From positions 1 to 10,909 of the forward strand of contig CBIHPC010000204.1 of the NCBI GenBank assembly GCA_966211305.1: a stretch of 10,909 nucleotides of DNA. Reading direction: 5' to 3'. Made by a program: the position numbers and the translations under genes. Under the pieces are notes generated by a model. That model saw only the letters and a program-made list of their open reading frames with translations, did not search any database and was not told the origin of the DNA. Origin of the DNA: Niastella sp966211305 (GTDB taxonomy: Bacteria; Bacteroidota; Bacteroidia; Chitinophagales; Chitinophagaceae). This document shows, piece after piece, positions 4,902 through 10,909 of the stretch; positions within the stretch are counted from its first letter, which is position 1, and each line of letters starts with the position of its first letter.

Positions 4902-7271
4902 ATGAAGCATTTCGGATGGATCATTCTGATTGCCCTGGCTATTTTGGGCCATTTGCCAGCTTGTCTGGCAAATGATGAGCCATTGACCGGAATTGCTGCT
5001 AAAAAAGGGATTCTCGACCTGCGTTCTGTAAACCTTCACGACCGGCCGGCTTCCCTCAACGGAGAATGGCAGTTTTACTGGCGGCAGTTATTATGGCCCG
5101 GCGACCCAATTGTAAGCCCACCCGATTATGTTGCCTATCCCTCTTTGTGGAACAAGATCAAACTGCATGGCGAAACGTTGCCGGTAGAAGGATATGCTAC
5201 CTATGCGCTCACTATTCTTTTGCCAAAGGACCGGCCCGCCCTGGCCATGTTTATGACCGATGTATATTGTTCGTACCGGTTGTTTGTAAATGATTCATTA
5301 CTGCTATCCAATGGCCGGCCCGATACAACGAAACAATCCGCCGTTCCATTCTGGAGCACCCAAACCGTTGATCTGCCTGCCGCTGCCGATACGGTGCGCC
5401 TGCTTTTGCAGGTAGCCAATTTCTGGCACTCAAAGGGGGGTACTTATAAACAGCTTTTTGTTGGCAAAAGCGATGAACTGCATTTGAACCTGCGACGCGA
5501 CCGTGCCTATGACCTGCTGCTGGCCGGTTGCCTGTTTATGGGCGGACTCTTCTTTTTTGGCTTTTACGCATTTGGCAGCCGCGACAAAGCCATCCTTTAT
5601 TTTTCATTGTTCTGTATCGTGTACAGCTACCGGATGATAGGCACCAGCCTGTATGTGTTGCATTCTGTGTTTCCCGGCCTTAGCTGGTTCGTAACGATAC
5701 GGATAGAATATTTAAGCCTTACGCTTGGGGTAGCCCTCTTCTCCCGCTATTTTCACAGCGTATACCCCAAAGATGCCAACAGGTATGTCGTAAACGCAGT
5801 AGTGTACATTTGCCTGTTCTATGCGCTTGTAATTGCTGTATCGCCGCCATGGATCTTTACAAAAGGCATTATACCCTTCCTGGTCGTAATGTTCTTATAC
5901 ATAGGCTTTGCTTTTTATTCCTGTATCAGGGCTGTACAATTTAAACGCGTGGGAGCAGTAGTTGCATTGATGAGCTGCGGCGTTATGCTGCTGGTGTTTT
6001 TGATTATCAACCTCAATTATTTCCAGATCGTAAGTACCGATAAATGGGTCGTTTTTGCCGGTTATGTGATCTTCTTCTTTCTGCAGTCACTGGTATTATC
6101 GCACCGGTTTGCCTATACGCTTAAAAAAGCGGCCGACGAAGCCGAACAGGGTTTACGCACCAAAACGGAATTCCTGTCAACCATGTCGCATGAAATACGC
6201 ACCCCGTTGAACGTGGTGATCGGCATGGCCCATCTGTTATTGAGAAGTACCCCGCGAAAAGACCAGGAGAAAAACCTGAATGTATTATTGTTCTCGGCTA
6301 ATAACCTGTTGTCGATCGTAAACGATATTCTCGATTATAATAAGATAGAGGCCGGGAAGATCAATTTTGAAATGATCCCGATGGACATCGCCTCCATAGC
6401 ACAACACATTACCGGCGGATTAAGCAGCAAGGCGGTGGAAAAAAATATTACATTAACTACGGAAACCGATCACCGTATTAACCGTAAAATAATCGGCGAT
6501 CCTACCCGCACCAGCCAGGTGATCTATAACCTGGTACATAATGCCATAAAGTTTACTGAAGCAGGTTCGGTAAAGCTGTCGGTACAGGCGGAAAAAATAA
6601 CTGAAGAGCATATAACCCTTACCTTTCGGGTTTCCGATACCGGTATTGGAATTGAACCCGATAAACAGCAATTGATCTTCGATCGTTTTACACAGGCCGA
6701 TTCCTCTACTTCGCGCAGTTATGGCGGAACCGGGTTGGGCCTCGCTATTACAAAACGCATACTTGAATTACAGGGCGTGGCGCTTAACTTAAGAAGTGAA
6801 CCGGGAAAAGGATCGGTCTTTTATTTCAGCCAGGTATTTGCGGTAAGCGATGAACCGGTAATGCAGGAAGTGCAGCCCGATCCGCAGCAGGAACCAGATA
6901 AACGATTGCAGGATGTTTCCGTATTGGTTGTAGAAGACAATCCTTTTAATGTTCTGGTAGCCCGGTCGTTGCTCGAGCGCAGTGGCGCCGTGGTGGATGT
7001 GGCAAATAATGGCGAAGAAGCGCTGGAGAAAATTCAACCCGGAAAATACCAACTGGTGCTGATGGATTTGAATATGCCTGTTATGGATGGCTTTGAAGCA
7101 ACCCGCAGGCTGCGTGCCCGCGGAGTAACGCTGCCGGTGATCGCATTAACGGCCAGTTTGCCGGCCGAGGTGGAAAAGGATGTGCAAAGCGCGGGGCTTA
7201 CCGATATAGTAGTGAAACCATTCAATCCCGATGAACTGTTCAGGGTATTATTGAAACACCTGAAGAACTAA
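4902..7271 (+). CDS. 7TMR-DISM hybrid sensor histidine kinase with C-terminal receiver domain
   Basis: This 789-residue membrane sensor should autophosphorylate on His and pass the phosphate to its own receiver. A signal peptide (1-23, cleavage near CLA|NDE) leads to a periplasmic beta jelly-roll sensor (about 35-195; SLNGEWQFYWRQLL, YATYALTILLP, YRLFVNDSLLL) of the 7TMR-DISM type. Seven membrane helices follow (about 203-224, 229-247, 265-283, 297-314, 321-342, 350-371, 383-401). The HisKA box FLSTMSHEIRTPLN has His430. The ATPase domain has the N box NLVHNAIKF (Asn547), G1 DTGIGI (579-584), F box FDRFTQ and G2 GGTGLGL (608-614). The receiver (673-789) has Glu678/Asp679, phosphoacceptor Asp722 in MDLNMPVMDG, Thr750 and Lys772. 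All catalytic residues are present. There is no HPt or DNA-binding domain, and no adjacent response regulator, so the downstream partner must be elsewhere. The ligand is unknown; a carbohydrate is plausible from the sensor fold. Confidence 0.95.
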   Translation: MKHFGWIILIALAILGHLPACLANDEPLTGIAAKKGILDLRSVNLHDRPASLNGEWQFYWRQLLWPGDPIVSPPDYVAYPSLWNKIKLHGETLPVEGYATYALTILLPKDRPALAMFMTDVYCSYRLFVNDSLLLSNGRPDTTKQSAVPFWSTQTVDLPAAADTVRLLLQVANFWHSKGGTYKQLFVGKSDELHLNLRRDRAYDLLLAGCLFMGGLFFFGFYAFGSRDKAILYFSLFCIVYSYRMIGTSLYVLHSVFPGLSWFVTIRIEYLSLTLGVALFSRYFHSVYPKDANRYVVNAVVYICLFYALVIAVSPPWIFTKGIIPFLVVMFLYIGFAFYSCIRAVQFKRVGAVVALMSCGVMLLVFLIINLNYFQIVSTDKWVVFAGYVIFFFLQSLVLSHRFAYTLKKAADEAEQGLRTKTEFLSTMSHEIRTPLNVVIGMAHLLLRSTPRKDQEKNLNVLLFSANNLLSIVNDILDYNKIEAGKINFEMIPMDIASIAQHITGGLSSKAVEKNITLTTETDHRINRKIIGDPTRTSQVIYNLVHNAIKFTEAGSVKLSVQAEKITEEHITLTFRVSDTGIGIEPDKQQLIFDRFTQADSSTSRSYGGTGLGLAITKRILELQGVALNLRSEPGKGSVFYFSQVFAVSDEPVMQEVQPDPQQEPDKRLQDVSVLVVEDNPFNVLVARSLLERSGAVVDVANNGEEALEKIQPGKYQLVLMDLNMPVMDGFEATRRLRARGVTLPVIALTASLPAEVEKDVQSAGLTDIVVKPFNPDELFRVLLKHLKN

Positions 7272-7280
7272 GGCCGGCTC

Positions 7281-7877
7281 TTATGCCAGCGGTTTGAAGT
7301 ACAATTGAAAATTTACCTTGATCTCTTCTTTTATTCTTATAAAACCCGCAAGTTTCTTTGGCGGTGTTAAATTGAATTCCGAGAATAACAGTGTTTTTGT
7401 TCCATTCATTTGAATAAGACCGGTATTGCTCACACTGGTTTTAAAAGCTATAGTAGTGCATTTAATTCGCCCGGCCAGCAGGATCTCTACCCTGCCCCGA
7501 ACGGTTTGCGGATGCTGCGGGTCAAAAGCATCGAGACAAATGAACTGTATTTTAAGAAAGCGGTTCTGATCGGCCTTTAATGTTTTCCTGAAATCATTTG
7601 TAATGAGCCGTTGGTGACAATCAAAGTCATTAATATTTACGGTAAGCCGGCTGTTATTGAAAACAAACTGACGGGTAGCTTCATTCTTAATATACTGCAG
7701 GGTATCTGACTCAAGGTATTTGGTAACCTCACAGCAAAAAGGGCTCAGGTTTGAACGGCCTTCAATATTGAGTGAGCTGTTGCCGGCCACTACCCAGCGT
7801 TTTACCAACGGGTTGGCCGCATTATTTTCCGGCAGGGGAATACCAAAAAGAAGATGGAAGAATATTATGAACAACAT
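7281..7877 (-). CDS. Divergent YceI-like periplasmic protein
   Basis: The family comprises small periplasmic beta-barrel proteins, some of which bind isoprenoid or other lipid chains. The C-terminal part of this 198-residue protein (about 128-196) aligns well by eye with that of the YceI protein encoded at 9301-9909: GRVEILLAG, an LNG-like strand, FNLTPPKKLAGFIRIKEEI and VNFQLYF here, against YNVTPPSIMLGAIKTGDDI and VNFNLLY there. The N-terminal block SLNIEGRSNLSPFCCEV replaces the usual SNIHDW with an F-x-C form. There are five cysteines (48, 49, 87, 114, 140). The signal peptide is odd: MLFIIFFHLLFGIPLP has no Lys or Arg before the hydrophobic core. The in-frame upstream codons reach a stop within 13 bp, so the start cannot be moved far. 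The gene converges with the kinase, with 9 bp between stop codons. The terminator at 7912-7943 separates it from the barrel gene. Function and ligand are not known. Confidence 0.75.
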   Translation of the reverse strand: MLFIIFFHLLFGIPLPENNAANPLVKRWVVAGNSSLNIEGRSNLSPFCCEVTKYLESDTLQYIKNEATRQFVFNNSRLTVNINDFDCHQRLITNDFRKTLKADQNRFLKIQFICLDAFDPQHPQTVRGRVEILLAGRIKCTTIAFKTSVSNTGLIQMNGTKTLLFSEFNLTPPKKLAGFIRIKEEIKVNFQLYFKPLA

Positions 7878-7911
7878 GGCCCAAATGTTTTATAAGGTTC
7901 GTAAAGGAAAA

Positions 7912-7943
7912 AAGAAGCCTCCCGGTACAATGGGAGGCTTTTT
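7912..7943 (-). terminator. Rho-independent terminator after the porin-like gene
   Basis: AAGCCTCCC (7915-7923) pairs perfectly with GGGAGGCTT (7932-7940) around an eight-base loop; the stem extends three more pairs with one G-U. On the minus strand the stem runs into CTTTTTTCC, with T residues also on the other side, so it could work in both directions. It lies 10 bp beyond the stop of the barrel gene and 34 bp before the start of the second YceI-like gene. Confidence 0.9.
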
Positions 7944-7953
7944 GAGGGGAATG

Positions 7954-9267
7954 CTAGAATCCAACGGTAGCTGAAATCACATACCCGTTGAATTTTCCTT
8001 CGTTCCGAATATCGCCGACCGGGAAATCGAGATATTTCTGCTGAACATACTCACCTTTCAATAACACATTCCGGGTAATGAACCAGCCTGCGCTTCCCAC
8101 AATTCTTTCTATTGTAACATTGTCATCTATATTCTGCAATCTTCCTTTTACTGTATTGTAACGGGCTGCTACGTACAGGTTCTCTTTGCTACCAAAGCGG
8201 TATACACCGTCAATGGCAAACTGGTTCATTTTTCTTGACCAGGTTTCTGCATTGGTACGGCCACGGGCCTGTTCATATGTGCCGAACAGTTCAGCTCCGC
8301 CAACTTTTACAAAGGCATTGAATTGGGCGGCGTCGATCTTTTTGCTGAATCCCGGGTTCAAACGGCCCGATGAAAAGTTAGCCGCGTATGACCCTGAGCT
8401 TGGTTCAAGCACCATGAAATAATTGGAGCCGGTACGGTCGCCCGAAAACAGTGTATTGCCGTTTTTACCTGCGCTGCCGTTATGGTAATAAGAAGCGGCT
8501 AAACGCACCCGTACTTTATCGGTGATCTGGTTGTCGTAAGCGCCTTTCAAATATATCGACGGGCTTTTGCGAATATTATCATCCTGCGGTGTAACGGCTA
8601 TGGAGTCAACATTACCTTTTATCAATCCATTGGTAATACCCACCATACCGGTGAAGCCATATTTCTGAACATATATTTCACCGCCTATTTCGGTAGCAAA
8701 CGCATCCATGATATAGTTTTCTGCAAATGGGTTGTAGAAGGTGTGACCGCCATCTGATCTGCGGAAGTGCTGATCGCCATAGTTGATCTCCATATGACCC
8801 ACTTTGATGGTGGTTACTTTCATGATGTCATCGAAGATCTTTCCTTTTAAAGGCAGTTTGTCGAACTGGATGTAGCCGCCTTTTACCCAGGTTTCACTGT
8901 GGTGCCTTGAAGCAAGATATGAGGTAAGGTTTAACCTGATACCATCGGCCAAAGCAACGTCCATAGTTAAATTAGCCGATGCGGTATTGAAACCGGGTGT
9001 TATTCCATACAATTTCTGGTTGGTGTTTTTACCGTAGCTGTTCTCGTGTTTCAGTCCCTGGAACGTTTGGGTGAAACCCCCGCCAAGGCGGATCTTGATG
9101 CCGGTAAATTCAATGGGTGTTTCTTTTGAAGTTTCAAATACATTGATGCCTCTTTGGTCGTTGTAGCGCATGTAGCCTATGCTGTCGCTGAACTGCGCTT
9201 TCAGGGCCACAGGCATACAGCAGGCGGCGATGGTAAAAGCTTTTAAAAGCAAGGATGTGTATCTCAT
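7954..9267 (-). CDS. Porin-like outer-membrane beta-barrel protein
   Basis: This 437-residue protein has a signal peptide (1-24, cleavage LKA|QFS). The rest is almost wholly alternating hydrophobic and polar strands rich in Gly, Tyr and Asn (for example LTMDVALADGIRLNLTSYLA, VRVRLAASYYH, LYVAARYNTVKG). It ends in Phe (ISATVGF), the terminal aromatic residue typical of barrels handed to the BAM complex. A distinctive block at about 162-184, NYGDQHFRRSDGGHTFYNPF, is probably a long loop or constriction segment. This is a porin or channel-like barrel of the Bacteroidota; I could not assign a substrate or a family name with confidence. A phosphate-selective-porin-like fold is one possibility. It follows the YceI gene at 9301 with 33 bp between, and both are probably read together from the promoter at 9959. 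A strong terminator follows it. Confidence 0.8.
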   Translation of the reverse strand: MRYTSLLLKAFTIAACCMPVALKAQFSDSIGYMRYNDQRGINVFETSKETPIEFTGIKIRLGGGFTQTFQGLKHENSYGKNTNQKLYGITPGFNTASANLTMDVALADGIRLNLTSYLASRHHSETWVKGGYIQFDKLPLKGKIFDDIMKVTTIKVGHMEINYGDQHFRRSDGGHTFYNPFAENYIMDAFATEIGGEIYVQKYGFTGMVGITNGLIKGNVDSIAVTPQDDNIRKSPSIYLKGAYDNQITDKVRVRLAASYYHNGSAGKNGNTLFSGDRTGSNYFMVLEPSSGSYAANFSSGRLNPGFSKKIDAAQFNAFVKVGGAELFGTYEQARGRTNAETWSRKMNQFAIDGVYRFGSKENLYVAARYNTVKGRLQNIDDNVTIERIVGSAGWFITRNVLLKGEYVQQKYLDFPVGDIRNEGKFNGYVISATVGF

Positions 9268-9300
9268 GACAGTAAATTTTAAATTGTTTAAATAGTTAGT

Positions 9301-9909
9301 TTATCTGGCTTTGTACAGGAGGTTGAAGTTTACGGTGATGTCGTCACCGGTTTTTATGGCGCCCAGCATAATGCTGGGTGGAGTAACGTTATAGGATGTC
9401 ATTTTAAGCTTGTAGGAACCGTTAAGCGCAATGCTTTTATCAGGATTTACAGTGCCGGTACCTGTTACATCAACATCGCGGGTAACGCCGCTGATGGTTA
9501 ATTTTCCCTTTGAAAAGACCTGGAAGTTATTTCCGGCAGGTTTTATGGAGGCGGATGATACTGTAAAAGAAAGCGATGCGTATTTACTGCTTTTCATTGC
9601 CTTGTAAGCATTTTTATCCATACCTGAGTGTTCGCTCTTCAGGCCTTCTACCGGCATGGTAAAAGTTAGTGAGGTAAGTCCGTTGATAGCGCCATTTGCA
9701 TCAGTAACAAATACTGCGGTGCTGTTGCCTTTTTCAGTTTTCATTTCCCAGTCATGGATATTGGAGGTTCCCTGGATCTTGATTTTAACAGGCCCGGCTG
9801 TTTGATAGGTTGTTTGTGAGTAAACGGTATTGAACAGGCTCACACTATAAATAATAAAGGTGAGTGCGATGATCCTTATTACATGCAGCCTGGATAGAAA
9901 ACGTTTCAT
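9301..9909 (-). CDS. YceI-family periplasmic lipid-binding-type protein
   Basis: YceI proteins are small periplasmic lipocalin-like barrels; some bind polyisoprenoid tails. This copy has 202 residues with a basic N-terminus (MKRFLSRLHVIR), a hydrophobic core and cleavage near VYS|QTTY. The mature part has the family marks: VKIKIQGTSNIHDWEM (His52, Trp54), LTFTMPVEGLKSEHSGMDK, AYKAMKSSKYASLSF, KGKLTISGVTRDVDV and YNVTPPSIMLGAIKTGDDITVNFNL. Length is near the usual 190-220. It is the first gene of a probable two-gene unit with the barrel protein downstream (33 bp gap). The signal peptide is unusually long, about 31 residues, but the only in-frame Met is the first, so the start stands. An exact -7 box lies about 50 bp upstream. 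The role of pairing with an outer-membrane barrel is unknown. Confidence 0.92.
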   Translation of the reverse strand: MKRFLSRLHVIRIIALTFIIYSVSLFNTVYSQTTYQTAGPVKIKIQGTSNIHDWEMKTEKGNSTAVFVTDANGAINGLTSLTFTMPVEGLKSEHSGMDKNAYKAMKSSKYASLSFTVSSASIKPAGNNFQVFSKGKLTISGVTRDVDVTGTGTVNPDKSIALNGSYKLKMTSYNVTPPSIMLGAIKTGDDITVNFNLLYKAR

Positions 9910-9958
9910 AGTAAACCTTTTTAAGTATTTGGAGATGGTTTGGGTTAGTTTGATATCA

Positions 9959-9966
9959 CAAAGCTA
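9959..9966 (-). promoter_or_regulatory. -7 box of the YceI-barrel unit
   Basis: On the minus strand TAGCTTTG (9966-9959) matches the Bacteroidota TAnnTTTG consensus exactly, about 50 bp before the YceI start codon at 9909. No TTG at normal spacing was found, so the -33 element is uncertain. Confidence 0.55.
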
Positions 9967-10176
9967 TATGCGATAAGGCGAAGCGGTATTGATGTATGTC
10001 AAGCCAAAACATGAAGATGATCATGAGCGCAGGTAGATAAGATCATGTTTTTGGGCGATGAGGGGAAACGGTGGTCAGGCGGTACCGCCCGTCATTTATC
10101 ATGTTTGGCGAGCCAATGCGCCGCTGTTGGACTTCGGCTAACGGGGCACAAAGTTTTTAATTATGGGGAAGGAGAC

Positions 10177-10184
10177 TATTTTTG
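10177..10184 (+). promoter_or_regulatory. -7 box of the metallopeptidase gene
   Basis: TATTTTTG matches the TAnnTTTG consensus exactly and ends 18 bp before the ATG at 10203. The predicted leader is only about a dozen bases and A/T-rich. A GGAGA upstream of the box (10171-10175) is before the start site, so it cannot be a ribosome-binding site. No good -33 TTG is seen. Confidence 0.5.
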
Positions 10185-10202
10185 TACTATAAATAATTTA
10201 TT

Positions 10203-10909
10203 ATGAAATGGACCGGGCGACGCGAAAGCTCTAATGTTGATGACCGTAGAGGTATTTCAGGGGGTGGACTGGCAGTTGGCGGTGGCATTATTGGCGTAAT
10301 AGTTCTATTGGTAAGGTTTTTCGTACTTGGCGACACTTCTGCGGTAAATGACGCATTACCGCAAGGCGGTCCGCAGCAGGAAATGTCTGCCGAAGAAAAA
10401 AAGCTCGATGACGAAAGGGCCAGTTTTGTAAAAGTAGTACTGGCTGATACCGAAGATGTTTGGAATCAGTTGTATTCGCAATCAGGCAAATCATATACAG
10501 AACCCACGCTGGTCCTTTTCAGGCAAACGGTACAAAGCGCCTGTGGCATGGCGGGCTCGGCTACCGGCCCTTTCTATTGCCCCGGCGATCAGCAGGTGTA
10601 TATCGATCTGTCGTTCTTTGAAGACATGCAAAATAAATTAAACGCCCCTGGCGATTTTGCCATGGCCTATGTGATAGCGCATGAAGTTGGCCATCATATT
10701 CAAAAGCTGAATGGCACCAGCGATAAAATGCACCAGTTGCGCCGGCGTGTGAGTGAGGAAGAATACAATAAATACAGTGTAATGCTTGAGCTGCAGGCCG
10801 ATTTCCTGGCAGGCGTTTGGGCGCATCATGCCCAGCGGATGAAGAACATTCTTGAAGAAAACGACATAGAAGAAGCCCTGAATGCGGCCAATGCCATTGG
10901 CGACGACCG
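10203..10909 (+). CDS. ypfJ: YpfJ-type neutral zinc metallopeptidase (partial at window end)
   Basis: The gene runs off the window after 235 codons; the E. coli homologue YpfJ has about 287 residues, so roughly 50 are missing. The protein is a membrane-anchored putative zinc protease of the Zn_peptidase (PF04228) family. It begins MKWTGRRESSNVDDRRG, the family's usual start, followed by a Gly-rich stretch and a single transmembrane helix (about 28-43). The catalytic domain shows FYCPGDQQVYIDLSFFEDM (about 124-142), the zinc-binding HEVGHH motif (His160, Glu161, His164) and VMLELQADFLAGVWAHH (193-209), which in this family supplies the third zinc ligand, probably Glu196. E. coli YpfJ has a Cys after QAD where this protein has Phe, a minor difference. 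The last visible block, EEALNAANAIGDD, also matches the family. The physiological substrate is unknown. The gene is divergent from the YceI unit. Confidence 0.93.
   Translation, partial: MKWTGRRESSNVDDRRGISGGGLAVGGGIIGVIVLLVRFFVLGDTSAVNDALPQGGPQQEMSAEEKKLDDERASFVKVVLADTEDVWNQLYSQSGKSYTEPTLVLFRQTVQSACGMAGSATGPFYCPGDQQVYIDLSFFEDMQNKLNAPGDFAMAYVIAHEVGHHIQKLNGTSDKMHQLRRRVSEEEYNKYSVMLELQADFLAGVWAHHAQRMKNILEENDIEEALNAANAIGDD

Larger units (their letters stand above)
9910..10202. other. Divergent intergenic region between yceI-like and ypfJ genes
   Basis: This 293-bp region holds the two divergent promoters (9959-9966 minus, 10177-10184 plus) and several symmetric elements between them: CCAAAACATGA (10004-10014) facing TCATGTTTTTGG (10043-10054), ATGATCAT (10017-10024), ATCATGTTT directly repeated at 10042 and 10099, and the 12-bp palindrome GGCGGTACCGCC at 10078-10089. 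No ORF is supported here. Confidence 0.5.

Noticed and set aside
7266..7292. Possible shared terminator between the convergent kinase and YceI-like genes
   Set aside because: Only a weak GCCGGC/GCCAGC pairing is present and no T run follows on either strand.
10129..10145. GTTGGACTTCGGCTAAC as a UUCG-capped hairpin
   Set aside because: The bases next to the C-UUCG-G loop do not pair, so a stable stem cannot form.

Overview
The window looks like chromosomal DNA of a Bacteroidota member, most likely in the Chitinophagaceae (Niastella/Chitinophaga-like). The evidence is a type IX secretion C-terminal sorting domain, a 7TMR-DISM hybrid histidine kinase, OmpA and YceI proteins of Bacteroidota type, roughly mid-40s G+C by eye, starts without clear Shine-Dalgarno sequences, and several -7 boxes of the TAnnTTTG type. 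The genus is inferred from general resemblance, not from a search.

Layout. Positions 1-113 (-) hold the first 37 codons of methylglyoxal synthase (mgsA). A small secreted protein with a T9SS tail follows on the other strand (275-901, +). A 614-bp gene-free stretch then carries an orphan + strand terminator and the hairpin-rich 3' end of recA. recA (1516-2520, -) has a recognisable promoter. Beyond it lies about 1.16 kb without a convincing gene but with unusual dyad structure: a 14-bp perfect inverted repeat just upstream of the recA promoter, CCGG-rich dyads, a 22-codon candidate ORF between two hairpins, and a cluster of TTTGACA/TGTGTCA half-sites. An OmpA-family lipoprotein follows (3682-4548, +), with a TAnnTTTG box, a structured 5' leader and a strong terminator. 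Next is a 789-residue hybrid histidine kinase (4902-7271, +). It converges with a three-gene minus-strand group (9909 to 7281): YceI-family protein, porin-like outer-membrane barrel, and a divergent second YceI-like protein. The window ends inside a YpfJ-type zinc metallopeptidase gene (10203 onward, +).

How the genes relate. Most encode envelope functions: secretion, peptidoglycan tethering, outer-membrane barrel, periplasmic YceI proteins, membrane sensor and membrane-anchored protease. recA and mgsA are housekeeping genes. The only clear multigene unit is YceI plus barrel, 33 bp apart. A strong terminator separates the second YceI-like gene from them. The most interesting material is non-coding: dyads and hairpins around recA and ompA, and the arrangement of two dissimilar YceI proteins around one barrel. 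I saw no mobile element, CRISPR array, tRNA or rRNA. I did not find a clearly new system; the strongest leads are in the findings.
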